Below are positions 1 to 12,700 of a stretch of 64,000 nucleotides of DNA, piece after piece; within the stretch, counting starts at the first letter, position 1, and each line of letters begins with the position of its first letter. Position numbers and translations under genes: made by a program. The notes under the pieces are model-generated. The model saw only the letters and a list, made by a program, of their open reading frames with translations, was not told the origin of the DNA and made no database searches. The stretch is from Paragyromitra xinjiangensis (lineage: Eukaryota > Ascomycota > Pezizomycetes > Pezizales > Discinaceae): assembly GCA_038503065.1 (NCBI GenBank), contig JBCAMK010000003.1:1550001-1614000 (forward strand), in the 5' to 3' direction.

Positions 1-826
1 GATCGTTAGGGTTACTAGAAGAGGTGAAACCCGTAAGAGCCATCGCGCCGGGAAAGCATCAGCTCTCTTCTTTACTCAATGGTAAGTCTTTGCAATCTTT
101 GGAGCGAAGTTTCTGGCACTTTTTCGTTAACAATTCTCCCTCGGCAACAGCTGCGCAATCACAAAGGGGCGCATTAGAAGATGCTTTTGCTCAAGGGAAA
201 AGGAACAAGAAAGAGGCTGGCTCCAAATACGGATGGTAAGAGTGATGTAATATTTGAATATGTGGATAGGGATACGGAATAGTTTGAGACTCTGGGTTGT
301 ATCAAAGAGCAAGAAATGCATAGATCAGATGAGATAATACAAAAAAATTTGCCCTACTCTTTTACTACTCACCACCACAATACCTAAGGTGTAAAAAGGC
401 TCAAAGCTAGCTCAGATAGACCACAAGGGGTACACTAATTAACAGATCACCTAGTAGCTAACTACGTCATCGCAGTGCTTTTCACTGCTAAGATAACATT
501 CCCCGTGGTATCTGCAAGTTCTCATGGTTTGATGGAATATTTAGTTGTTTAGCGTTAATCTTCAACTTCTCCCGTCTATATATTCTGCCAGATCTTCCTT
601 CGTTCCTTCGTTCCTTCGTTCCTTCACTCATCCTTCCCTCTCCATCATCCTTTAAACTACGATTCACTCCCTACTTCTGCACCTTCGTCCGCTTGTGTCT
701 GGTCTCCTGAATTGCTCTTGCTTGCAATTGCTCTTCCCAGCCTCAAATATCATCTTCGTATCAAGGCTTCCCAGCTCCTTCTCATCGTATCAGCCTTAAT
801 AAGTTTCTTCATCCTGCCTGCTTGAA
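1..826. other. Left-edge intergenic region with a possible gene end
   Basis: No recognisable gene. A 71-codon frame at 24-239 (+) ends in KEAGSKYGW and could be the last exon of a gene lying to the left, but it matches no family I know, and an alternative frame through the same bases is also open. A tandem run of CGTTCCTT-type units lies at about 597-625. The 600-826 stretch is pyrimidine-rich, as expected for the promoter and leader of the gene starting at 827. Confidence 0.4.
597..625. repeat. CGTTCCTT tandem repeat
   Basis: Three to four head-to-tail copies of an 8-bp pyrimidine-rich unit (gttccttc) lie about 200 bp upstream of the start codon at 827. It is a simple short tandem repeat in a CT-rich leader, and no function is implied. 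Confidence 0.8.
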
Positions 827-3515
827 ATGCCTTCAATCGATTTTAACCCTCGAAGCCGCTGGCCTTTTTCTGCATTCTTCTCTTCGAGCCCTGTGGCTGC
901 TTCTGCTCCATCTCCTCCTCCCAATTGCTCCTGTAATTTTCTCGGTGGTCACTCCGAGGAGGCTCACTCCCAGGGACAAGGCTTCTGGCATCAATGCCAT
1001 TCACATGCAGCTGGATTTACTCCTCCAAGCCCACAGCTTAGCCAGCACACTTCATTGGTCACTATTACCAAACCTGAGATAGTTGATAATACCCAAAATA
1101 GAAACCCTTCCGTTAATAACAAATCTAGTGTCCCTATTATTGACGCTCAGAAAAGCAATGATTATCCTGGGAGGACTAGGAACTCCAAGTATCTTGAATC
1201 CGGTTTCTTCAATAAAGATGAAAGCATCTCTAGGCCTACTACTCCTGATGCTTTTGATAGTTCGAAAGGTAGCAATAGCAGCAATGCTGGTCACGCAGCG
1301 ACTAGTAAAGACCTTACTATGCATATCAACCTTAACCCCAACTCTACGCCAGCGCCGGGGTCTTCTAACCCAGTGACGCCTCCCAATAAAGTTTGGAGAA
1401 GGGCTTCCACCTCTAAAATAACCATCAACGAAACCAATGGAAACCCTACGTGGCTTCATAGGAGTACGAGGCCGCTTAATAAACCGTGGAGGAGAGACTC
1501 AGTCCCAACAGTTGGCTATTCTTCTTTGAAGTCTAGGGCTGCCGGTGATAGAACTGGATACGTTCCGTCTACTAAAGACAATATATCCTCAGCCCCAAGC
1601 TTAAATAAAATGACGACTGAACCGGAAGGCAAGGCCTCAACCGTCTTGGGGTGCTCGCAGTGTCTGTCTGAGCCAAAATTGAAAGTCAGTCCATGTGGAT
1701 GCTTGATTTGCCTAACTTGTGGCGGAAGATATTGGGGAGCTGGACCGTCTGGGAGTGATGTATATTGTGGCTGTGGTGAGGTAAGTTCCACCCAACGTTG
1801 TCCACATTTGTAGCGCCAATACTCACATATCTTAGACGGTTTCATGCATGACCAGTTTCGATGCTACGAAGAGTAATCTTGCGCATCTACATTATGATAC
1901 CTTTCCGCCCTTTCAACAATTTCAATCACCTCCAGTTATAGCTCTCGTACCTGAACCCACGATGAAATTGCCATCTTCGTCTCCGCAGGCATACCCTCTG
2001 TTTCCTAAATGGCAACCTGAGCAATTTCCTCGCAAATCTCTCCCAATTTCGCCTCTCGCCTACCCAACACCAAACATTACATCTTCACCCCTAACTACTC
2101 CCACCACTGATAGCAATATCAACCATTTTTTATTCAGAGATGCCGAGACAGCCATTCAGAATGCACCATTTATCGATCTGGGAAGGCATGCTCTTGCACA
2201 GAACTGGAGTTGTGTTAGAGTAGGGAACGTATGTATTAACCTTGAACCAATTACCAAGTTAGGATAAGCTAATGGAATTCTTGAGGAATTAAGATACCCT
2301 ATAACGTGACTAGTACAGAGCTAATAGACTTTTTGGGCAAAAATTCGAATATTGTCCCTGACTCAGTAGGTAGCTTGGGAGTTCATGTAATTATGGATAG
2401 ATCTACGGTTGGTGTACTCTCCAACCGTTCTACGCTTATTCCTATTGACAATTCTCCCAATTAGGGCAAAACTATGGACGCTTTTGTCGAGTTTCTCAAT
2501 CCTAAAGATGCTTGGAAATGTGTCGCCCGTCGCAAAAGCCGTGTGTTGGGGAATAGACATCTTACATTAGATGTTGTCGATCCATCGGACCTAATGAAGG
2601 AAATCTTCCCAAGAGCAAAAGGGATCTTCTGGGATGGTGTTATTCCAGCCGTTTTACAGGACAAGTCAGGGCTCGGTGGCATGACACCTGTAATTTTGGG
2701 CCGGGAAGAATTGGTTCTGATTGTTGGCCATGCGAAAACTCCACACAGGGTATGTTCAATGCTTTCTAGTTGCGTAGTAGGCAGATGGTCTTAATTAATT
2801 ATCCTTATAAAGAGCCCATTCAGTCGAAAATGCCTTCAGAGGCCTTTTCAGTCACTTCTCTCCATCGTCTCCAAGTTTCCATGGTTTGCCGTCGATCTCT
2901 ACACTCTCGAGCAACGCGATTATATATTCAATGCCATCCTTCAAGCAACTGATATTCTCAAACGGCATATTAAACATGGGAAGTCTATGCCAAATTTAGA
3001 TTTTGAATTGCTAAAGAGTCTTGTAACTGTTGGCACAAATTGTGCAGGGTTCACTGACCCCCAAAAGTATGAATTAATAAAAATATCAGAGTTCGGAAAT
3101 GAGGGAATCTTTTTCGAGGGAATCATACCTGGCCTCGAGAGATTTGAAGCTATTGGCAGAAGACCAGGAGTTGACAAAGGCGTGCTCGAGGTTAGCATCC
3201 CTCATCCCGTCAATACTAACGCATACTGAGACCTTTTGTCATCTAAATATCTAGTTATATGCTCTCCTTCTCCAGTTGTCTGTCTCACCTTTCCTAACGG
3301 AAACCTCTTCATCAACGGACACTCTCTTTAACCTCGCTAAAAAGGCTAAGGAGAGGGGCGGGGATGGGGACAAATCGAAACTTACAATGGTTGAGGCGGC
3401 CGTGCTTGAATGGGCCATGATCGACAGAGCTGCTAGGACTGTGTTGCCCTCGAAACCACCCTACATTAAAAATCTTTCTGGATCCGGGACCGAGTTCTGG
3501 CGCGGCAGTTATTAG
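827..3515 (+). CDS. RRM-domain RNA-binding protein with Cys-rich N-terminal patch
   Basis: Six-exon model: 827-1780, 1836-2228, 2294-2407, 2465-2749, 2813-3190, 3276-3515, about 787 aa. The N-terminal third is low-complexity (Ser/Asn/Pro). Residues 275-318 hold a Cys-rich patch ([17 protein letters not shown]) that resembles a degenerate RING or other zinc site. Residues 445-540 form one RRM: RVGN-IPYNV as RNP2-like strand, DAFVEF as RNP1-like strand. The following region ([34 protein letters not shown]) matches my memory of a conserved ascomycete RRM-protein family without an assigned role. All six exons keep the reading frame. The donor of intron 3 is GTTGGT, which is non-standard but is required to close the RRM. 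RNA binding is an inference from the domain; partner and process are unknown. Confidence 0.75.
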
Positions 3516-4010
3516 ACAACCGAGTTCGGAAATGGTAGATGACCAGAGTTAGAAAAAATGTTCAGGGTAAGAGGCTACCAGAAGATTACCCAGAACGATC
3601 CACGAAGTAGTCATTTCCCTACCGTTTTCTTAGAATCTCAATTTTTGTTTCATTCAATAGCTTGTTGCTTATTTTGTTTGCTCTTTGATTGGTTGATTTA
3701 TACGAGAAAAAAATATGGGTGACTATCAGGGCAGGGCCCGGTGGGGACTATTATTGTGGCAACATGCTAATTGCACAGGCGGGTACTCTCAAATGTTGAA
3801 AAGGCGTTAGGTGATATGAAACTCTAATTTGAAAGGGAGATACAGTGTGGCTTTAAAATTCGACAAGTTTCACTCGAAGGAGGAGTACCAATAGATGGTA
3901 TATGCAGTGCTCGATTAAAGCTCAGTGTTTATAAGGAAATTATGGCTGGTTGCGGTTCTAGAAAAGAAAACTCATTACATCACAGTTTTCTATTTTTCAC
4001 CCTGTGTATC
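3516..4010. other. Convergent intergenic region
   Basis: 3' flanks of the RRM gene (+) and the methyltransferase gene (-). AT-rich, with no open frame of note and no recognised RNA gene. Confidence 0.6.
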
Positions 4011-5049
4011 CTAAGCACGCCTTCCCTTAGCCATAAAAACTGATCTTTGTACTGCATGCGTCTCGCCTGTCTTCGAATCTTTCCAAACCACTGAGATTCC
4101 CTTCCCAGGTCCTACATCAACAATATCAACATCCACAAGCCCCGCTTCTCCGTACCAACGTTTTATTTCGTCCTGAGAGAAGCCAGAGTGTGTAACAGTG
4201 TGAGCAGCCTCTTTAGAATCCACTAGTTTACTCCCAGGGTCACCGTGTTCTCCCTGGTGGTGATCATGTTGACGGGTATGTTCCTCTTGGGTATGGCTAG
4301 AGTGTTGGTGGAAGAAGTGGTGTATTGGCTCATGGGTCCTAAAGTCAATGACCAATAACACACCAGTCTCTGGCTTTAAACGCTCCACGAGACGCTTAAC
4401 AGCAAGCGGAACGTTGCCAAAATGGTGGAAAGCCAAAGTACTAATAGCGACGTCGAAATTACTGTACTGGGGGTCGGAAAGCACAGGGTCAACTTCATCA
4501 GCGCAGAGGTCGGCGACGATGGCGCGCATCTCGTCGTGGGGGATACCTTGGTTGTCGACCTAGGACTGTTTCTTAGTTATTTGCAAACTGTGGGGAGGGG
4601 GGGGGCGGATAGATGGATTGGATATGGAATACATGTTTGTTGAACTGTTCTACCATGCCTTCAGAGATATCCATACCAATTAATTGCTTGGTGTATGGCG
4701 CGAGAACCTAAGAATTATAAGTGTTGGCCAATGAATTCCTGGGGAAATATTTCTTAAGACACACCCTCGAAATCAACCCAGTCCCGCACGCATAGTCTAA
4801 CATCTTCGTAGTATTCTCATCCCAAATCACACCAGACCATTCTTTACTACCGAGAACCTCCTCTCCGACGATTCGCATGAGTTTGGTGTGCGCAAAACTG
4901 CTATCATAGGTTGCTGCTCGTTCGCTTGAGAAAAATTAGGATTGTATTGGTGGATGCAAGAAACAGGATCTGAAGCTGGGGAACAGGTACTTGAAGAACT
5001 TCTTATTTTCTTCTGCGAAATCTCTGGTTGCAGAGCTGCCGGAGGCCAT
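4011..5049 (-). CDS. SAM-dependent methyltransferase with a His-rich insert
   Basis: Four exons on the minus strand: 5049-4991, 4924-4765, 4707-4633, 4559-4011, about 280 aa. It is a class I Rossmann methyltransferase. Motif I is MLDYACGTG (SAM glycine loop); the next strand carries LIGMDIS (acidic residue for the SAM ribose); VAISTLAFHHF is the motif IV region; GVLLVIDF the next strand. The N-terminal FNERAATYD is typical of small fungal methyltransferases of the UbiE/type-11 type. Residues about 174-204 form an insert with eleven His among some thirty residues (HHFFHQHSSH, HDHHQGEH), placed after the IDFR strand. Substrate is unknown. The gene diverges from leucyl-tRNA synthetase, with 1.1 kb between start codons. 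The first exon is short but has a clean donor (GTACCTG) and acceptor (CTCAAG). Confidence 0.8.
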
Positions 5050-6179
5050 GTTCGCGGAAGTTGAAGTTTAAAGTAGTGATTGTTGAAGCCTGAAGCGGGG
5101 TGATAGTTGCGGGGTTCGCCGGTTGCAATTGTTTCGGTTGGTGTACTCTATATGTAGCTTTGAGTATGGAGAAAAGAGCTCTAATTTATACTAGCCAAAA
5201 AAAAGTCTGGTTCTTCAGTGAACTTAGGTAGCAACGGGCGCAACCTAGTTGTGATCAATACCCCATGTAGTACAACGAACAACCCTTTTGGAGGTCAATA
5301 AGCGCTTTGTTTTGTTCAGGAAAATTATTTTCACTATTTACAGAGACATCTAAGCACAATAGGTTTCTCAATTCCCTTGCTGTTGTTGTGTTCTCACTGT
5401 CGGTTGCCAAAAGTTTGTGGGTTGTGCCCGTTGCTTCACTGAAGAATCAGACTTTTTAGCTAGTGCCAAAGCATCTTCATGATAGCTACGTAAGGTTTCT
5501 CAAGTGGGATAAATATCTAGATTCCAGCTAACTAACCCCACCTACGACCATCGCAACACTTTTTTTTTCGTATGCGCGGACTATCACTAAGCGATAAGCC
5601 GCAGAGGTTTCCAAGGTGTCTCTAAACACGGGGTTATAGATGGCTACCCAGATTTTTGCCGCGTGCTCAAGTTTTGGGTTTTTACGAGGTCGATCGAGTG
5701 ATACAGAGCACAGAGAGTACCTGGATGGATAAGATCCAGGGCGGGGATAAGTGCCAAGATACTACCACATGTATGAACCACTGTTATCTCCGGGTCGGCT
5801 GATATATGTTGGCTGATGAGTCTTCTAGATATATCGGCCGACAAAGACTAGCATTATTCGGATCACTAGGACTAACGAGTCTTCAGAAACTGGGCTATTC
5901 GGGTGATTGAAATTCGCCCATAGAGCAACAATACCAACAGATCATGACTAAAAAGAATGATATATTTGGCCCCATTCACATAACAGCACCCGTATATATG
6001 CAGAAGCCGGGTAACCCCATTTGTTCTCCAGACTGGAGGAGGCTTGGCAAATAGTGGGGTTGACTCCTTGCATGAATTGAGGGGCACTTTTCGAGTCATC
6101 TCTCCCCGCCAAAGACATCTCGACCCCAGAAAAACCGCTTCTGCATCTCCCAAGTTTGTTTGGTGAATTTTCTTCAATC
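5050..6179. other. Divergent intergenic region (methyltransferase / LeuRS)
   Basis: Shared upstream region of two divergent genes. The only open frame (5644-5844, minus) has no family resemblance and overlaps an inverted repeat at 5794-5842. No other feature seen. Confidence 0.6.
5794..5842. repeat. Inverted repeat, 14-bp arms
   Basis: The arm gtcggctgatatat at 5794-5807 is complementary, with one mismatch, to atatatcggccgac at 5829-5842. The loop is 21 bases. The mismatch would be a wobble pair in RNA from one strand. It lies about 340 bp upstream of the LeuRS start codon. It could be a protein-binding palindrome or a small element remnant; nothing in the sequence decides. Confidence 0.7.
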
Positions 6180-9100
6180 ATGGCGTCCGTAGATGCTACA
6201 GATCCCTCAAACGCCTCCAAAGCTACTTTGAAGCTTGAGAACGTGAGCGTTCCCGCCAGCCCTTATGAAAAAAAGGGCGCCTCCAGCTAACCAAAAATTT
6301 AATATCTAGACTGAGAAACGTGATACCCTTATCGCCATCGAGAAAAAATACCAAGCTCAATGGGCCGAGAACCATGTTTTCGAGACGGACCCCCCAACGC
6401 TTGAAGAGGACCCATCAATGGACGGCGAGACCCTCCGCAAGAACCACCCAAAGTTCTTTGGGTGCATGGCGTACCCGTACATGAACGGGAACCTCCATGC
6501 AGGACACTCTTTCTCGTTAAGTAAAATCGAGTTTCAGACTGGGTATGCGAGGATGAAGGGGAAAAGGGCTCTGTTCCCACTTGGATTCCATTGTACCGGG
6601 ATGCCGATCAAAGCTTGTGCGGATAAGCTCACACGGTTTGTTCGCCGCCTTTTTACTCTCATAAAGGGAGTCACTAATGGCGTTTACGGTATAGTGAAGT
6701 GGAGCTGTTCGGCAAGAACTTCGAAAATGTCCCGACTGAGGAAGATGAGGAACCGGCACCACCAAGCAACGCCGCCCCCAAAGACGACGTCACCAAATTT
6801 GCGGCCAAGAAAGGCAAGGCGGCATCAAAAGCTACAAAACTACGATACCAACATCAGATTATGCTCTCCATAGGTATCCCACGAGAAGAAATTCACAAAT
6901 TTACCGATGCGTCTTACTGGTTGACGTACTTCCCACCAATCTGTCGACGTGACTGCACGGCCCTCGGCCTCCGTATCGACTGGCGTCGCTCGTTTGTTAC
7001 CACAGATGCTAACCCCTACTACGACGCCTTCGTCCGCTGGCAGATGAATCGTCTAAAGGAACTTGGAAAAATCAAGTTTGGGGAACGGTACACCATCTAC
7101 TCCCCAAAGGACGGACAACCGTGTATGGACCACGACAGAAGTGACGGTGAGGGTGTAGGCCCACAGGAATATACAGCCATCAAGCTGAAAGTTTTGGAGT
7201 GGACGAAGGAGGGTAAGGCTGCTATTGGAGCTAAATTGCCAGAAGGTGCAGAAGTACATTTGGTAGCAGCCACCCTAAGGCCTGAAACAATGTAAGCTCC
7301 ATTGCCTCGGTGTCAATGATCATAACACTCAAATTCTAACATCTCGCAGGTACGGCCAAACCTGTTGCTTTGTCGGCCCCAAGATTACTTACGGCGTTTA
7401 TCAAGTCGCCCCAACAGAATTCTACATCTGCACTGAGCGCTCGGCTCGGAACATGGCCTTCCAGGGCATCTTTCCCAACCGCGGCGAGTATCCCTCTATC
7501 GGAACTATTCCTGGGTCTGCCCTCATAGGTGCTCTCGTCTACGCTCCTTTATCTGTCTACACCACAGGCGTTCGTGTCCTTCCCATGGAAACTGTTCTTG
7601 CCACAAAGGGTACCGGCGTTGTCACCTCTGTCCCTTCAGATTCACCTGACGACTATGCAACTGTCATGGATCTAGCTAAGAAGGCCGAATACTATGGTAT
7701 TAAAAAGGAGTGGGCGGAACTCGAGGTCGTTCCCATTATCAGCACTCCGAGCTACGGTAACAAGACCGCCGAGTTCCTCGTCAAGAAGATGAAGATCAAC
7801 TCACCCAAGGACACAAAACCGCTGGCTGAAGCGAAGGACCTTGCCTACAAGGAAGGGTACTACCAGGGGACCATGCTGGTCGGTGATTTCAAGGGCGAGA
7901 AGGTCGAAGCTGCCAAACCCAAGGTCCGAGAATTTCTCATCAAGAGGAAGGAGGCATTTGCCTACAGTGAGCCTGAAGGCCCAGTTACATCTCGTTCCGC
8001 GGATCCTTGTGTTGTTGCGCTTTGTGACCAGTGGTACCTCGACTACGGGGAGCCATCATGGCGGAAACAGACCGAGGAGCTGGTCACCGGAAAGTTGAAC
8101 ACCTACCACGAGGAGACTAAACACGGATTCCAGGCAAACTTAGCATGGCTGAACCAGTGGGCCTGCGCTAGGTCTTATGGGTTGGGGAGTAAGTTGCCAT
8201 GGGATCCACAGTTCTTGGTGGAGAGTTTGTCGGACAGCACAATCTACATGGCGTACTACACCATTGCGCACTATTTACACTCTTCGATCGACGGGAAAGC
8301 TCCAGGACTAGCTCAGATTAAGCCAGAGCAGATGATAGATGAGGTCTGGGACTACATTTTTACACGCCGGGAACTCACCCCCGAGATCTTAAAGGAATCG
8401 GGAATTGATGAGACGTGGTTGAAAAAGATGCGTCGGGAGTTCGAATACTTCTACCCACTCGATGTGCGTGTCTCCGGGAAGGACTTAGTACAGAACCATC
8501 TCACCTTCTTCCTCTACGTCCATGTTGCCCTGTTCCCACCAAAATACTGGCCGAAGGGCGTCCGAGCGAATGGGCATCTCATGCTTAACGGTGAGAAGAT
8601 GAGTAAGTCGCAAGGAAACTTCCTGACACTCGAGGAAACAGTGAAGAAATTCGGTGCGGATGCGGCGAGAGTTGCGTTGAGTGACGCCGGTGATGGCGTA
8701 GAAGATGCAAATTTCGAGGAAAAGGTGGCGAGCACGAGTGTGCTGAGGCTATATACTCTGAAAGAGTGGTGTGAGGATATGGTGAGGGATGCGGAGGCAG
8801 GGAAGCTGAGGACAGGGCCCAAGGACAACTTCTGGGATAAGGTGTTTGAAAATGAGATGAACCAGCTGACGGAGGATACAAGGGATAACTATGAATCGTG
8901 GGTTTCTATGGAAAGGCCATTGGCAGAGGGCATTCTAATGTGTTTCTAGGACGTCTTTCAAGCTCGCTCTCAAAACTGGATTTTATGACTTCCAGTCTGC
9001 ACGTGATACTTATCGTGAAGCAACTGCGTCTATCGGCATGCACAAGGACTTGGTTCTCGATTTCATTAGGCGTCAGGCATTGATGATCAACCCAATCGCT

Positions 9101-9777
9101 CCTCATTGGGCAGAGTATATTTGGCAAGAGGTGTTGAAGAATGTAAGCCACATCCAAGCCTTCCCTCTAAACCAAACTAAATTGACAAACCTAACTTTTA
9201 ACAGCCATCGACTGTCCAAAATGAGCCCTTCCCCAAGATCTCCGCACCTATTTCTCCAGCCATCACCGCAGCCCGAAACTATGTCCACTCGATCTCCACC
9301 GCCATCACCTCGACCGAAGCTGCCCAATTAAAAAAGAAGGCCAAGGGTCGAGGCGTCAGCTACGACCCATCCCTCCCAAAGAAACTTACCATTTTCGTTG
9401 CCCTCACCTATCCGGCCTGGCAAAACAAGTACATTGACCTAGTCCGAGAGGCCTTCAACGAGGTAACCCTCACCGTCAATGACAAGGAGCTAAACCCGAA
9501 GGTGCAGAAGCTGGGCGAGATGAAGAAAGCCATGCCATTCGTGCAGGGGCTTAAGAGACGTCTGGCGAACGAGCCTCCGACTGTAGTATTTGAGCGGAAA
9601 TTGGTCTTTGATGAAGTTGAGACACTCAAACAGGTGCTACCAGCACTAAAGAAGAATACCGGGTGTCAGCAGATTGATATTGTAGTTGTGGAAGAGGGCG
9701 GGAAGGGACTGAGCCCTATTGCGGAGAACGCGGAGCCTGGGAACCCGAAATTCGAGTTTGAGAACATCTCGGTGTAG
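6180..9777 (+). CDS. LRS1/CDC60: Leucyl-tRNA synthetase, cytosolic
   Basis: Charges tRNA-Leu with leucine in the cytosol. Six exons: 6180-6242, 6310-6635, 6695-7291, 7350-8897, 8950-9142, 9205-9777, about 1099 aa, close to the roughly 1090 aa of yeast Cdc60. The class I signature HIGH appears as HAGH at residues 84-87 after PYMNGNL. KMSKS is at 745-749 in [11 protein letters not shown]. The CP1 editing insert is present, with the threonine-rich TLRPETMYGQTC motif spanning intron 3. The start is the first ATG before the coding frame. The N-terminus ([13 protein letters not shown]) has no mitochondrial presequence character, so this is the cytosolic enzyme; the eukaryote/archaea-type C-terminal domain is present. 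No broken motif was seen. Confidence 0.97.
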
Positions 9778-12700
9778 GCCTAGAGAGCTTATTAAGGATA
9801 GGGGTAAGAGAAGGCATTTAAACATATAACGTTCTTCGTATAAATCCAGCGGGTAAATAGATCTGTGACCGCAAATCAAAAAGATATCCTCGCCGAGACA
9901 CAGCGAATCATATCAAACAAGATAACCAAAATTTCCGAATCTTCAATCTCCTACCGTAACAAAAAACGACCCCATAGACCATAAATGAGAACCTCTATTC
10001 TGGTGCTTCAAACAGTGCCACCGCGGAAAAGAATGATTTACAGCCTTCACAATACAATAGGTTTGTAAGCACGGCAGGCCTGAAACATACCAGACTGCGA
10101 AATCGTCTATTCAAACGTAATATCAAAGATAAACTTGAAAAAATGCCAGAAGAGACTCTAAATCAAGTGTACATTTCTGTGGTAGCCTGCACTAAATGAA
10201 TCACCAGCAGCCTAGCAAGACTTATCCCTCCAGCTGTGAGCTAAGTATCTAAAGACCTTGCCTTTTGGTAGAAAATAACAATTCATACGCACCTAACAAG
10301 GCGCCCGATACCAAATGTTTACATTTGAACCTATTCCGATAACTCCCGAGACGAGTCGACTTTCGATGATTTTCATGTGGAAGTCATGGATCAGCTAAGA
10401 TTATATCTCTTCTAAGATTAACAAACACGCAGAAATGCTCATTTAAAATCGGTAAGGAACGTTGTTTGTTGGACTGGAGTATTTAAGATTTGGTAATTTC
10501 AATCACCTCGTTCCTTATAGGTGCTAAGACGTTATCTCTCGTTGTGTTACAGCTATATTATAATCATTCGGTTACTGCGCCGGAATGATACCACCGTCGG
10601 CCTTGAACCCGTGAAGCATAGATATGACATACATGTCCTTCCACACCGAGCTGAAAAGAAGCCAATCAAGAACTAAGCATCTACACAAAACCAAGTGCAA
10701 AGACCTGTGCCCCCTCCGCCAATGCAGCCGAAGATAATCATTGTGATAAACGGCAACAGATCGAGATGAAGGGAGTCGACAATGAAAACCTGACCAAGGA
10801 GAAGAAGCCATGTCCTTAATACAAACATGAAGGTGCAGTAGAGAGACGAAAGCGCTGAGCGAGCTTCTAAAGAAGCACTATTTGACGGCTTTACCCATAT
10901 TTCATCACACCCAGCGCATTAAGAATTAGCAGGCTTTACTTGTGGATATTCTTATGCTTATCATGGTAGTGCCATCCCTCGAGAAGCCCGAGTCATAATT
11001 GGTGAAAAAAATAATGGGGAGCTTGAGGACTAGCTACAAGTGGTAATGCGACATGCCCTCCAAACAGGAATCGTCTCTCTTTTTCTTTCTTTTGCCAGGC
11101 CAAGCCTTGACCATGGATATCAAGCTTCAGTGGTCAAAAAATTACGGCGGCCTCTCGTTTATCATGCACACCTAAAGGGGATTGCGATTCGGCGAGATTT
11201 TGTGGTAGTGGCAACCGTAATTACGTGTTAAAATGACCCAAAAGCACTCGCTTTCGATGAGGTCGCAGCATCAAGGACCTGATCCTTTGGTGCGGCGATC
11301 GGCTAGTCAGATCAGATGAGTCCAGTTGATTGAACCGCCACCCTCCTTCAGAAATATGCCTTTATTCTATAACAAACGAGACCTGATACCCACACACACT
11401 AAATCCTGTGCTTTTGGCCTTAAGAGACAAATCCTTAAACCAGATTCGGTGCCAGAATAGATGGCTCCTACTCGATCTACTAGGATCCTTCACGATGAAG
11501 GTTCACAAACCTCGGCGGTGAGAGAAGTACTCTGAACCGCAACTGATACTGAAATCACCCCATTATCATCCGGCAGCAGAATGAATGTCATCGAGGAGAG
11601 CAAGGCTATCATCCTTTTCTAGCTTAGGCCTTATCACCTTTGCCAAGATGGTCGACGTGGGATCGCGACATCATCCCCACTGATGAGCCCAGCAGAAAAG
11701 GATTGCTACCTTACTATCCCTAGATAGCTCCAGGATACAGGCCATCGCCAACAATTTCACCGAAATACAATGAAATCCGGAGCAAACCACGCCAATATGC
11801 GAGGATTTTCGTCCTAGCACCGTAGGGTCTACACAAAAAGCTCACCCGCTATAAGCACCGCTACAGGCATTTCGCCAACTACGTGTACAACTCGAAGACC
11901 AGCTCCAGAATCTCATATCGAGTAGGCAACGCACAAAAGACCGAGCCCTACCGACAAGATCTTACTGTAGGTCCTGTTGCGTGCCTCGCTCACCTTGAAT
12001 TCCCATAAGCCCAACAGGTCTTTGCCAATATCGAGTGAGACGATATGAATCAAAACATATCCCAGTAACTACATGTATGTTCACTAAACACCAGAAGGTA
12101 CGATGTCATGATTACTTCTGAGTTGCACATAAAACTGCATATAGATAAGCCGTAATCTGGAAACCCCCGAGACATTTCCGACAAATTCCGTGGCTACAGG
12201 AATTACCTCTTACTATACCAAATTCTCAGCCTTACTGATATCTCCCACATACAGAGTGAATCAATGCCATGACGCGGCACAAAGGGAAAAGTAAAGTAAA
12301 ACAGCAACGAGACTTTAGCAACGCCAGTACAATGACCTCACATGCATCAGCAGAGTTAACAACAAATCGAACAAGTGCTGTCTTGGTCCTAATGCCGTGG
12401 CCTACGGTACATAAACTTGCTCCATTCTCAGGTGAATGCCCACCATCCCAGTTCTTGGAACCAATCCACAAGTGATATGGGATAGACACCCATAAATAAC
12501 GATTGTCAAATGCGGCTCTCCGAGAAGATGATTAAATATCAAAAGTAGTATGATTTCGGCAACGAATCATTGATTGACCACATCTGCGGGGGCCTCCAAG
12601 AGCTTTGCCGCCCTGAACCCATCAGTTGTTAGTTGTCACGAGAGTAATCGTAATCTGATCCTCAACGTCTGTGCACGTGTAAAGGATCGCCTAGCGCCAG

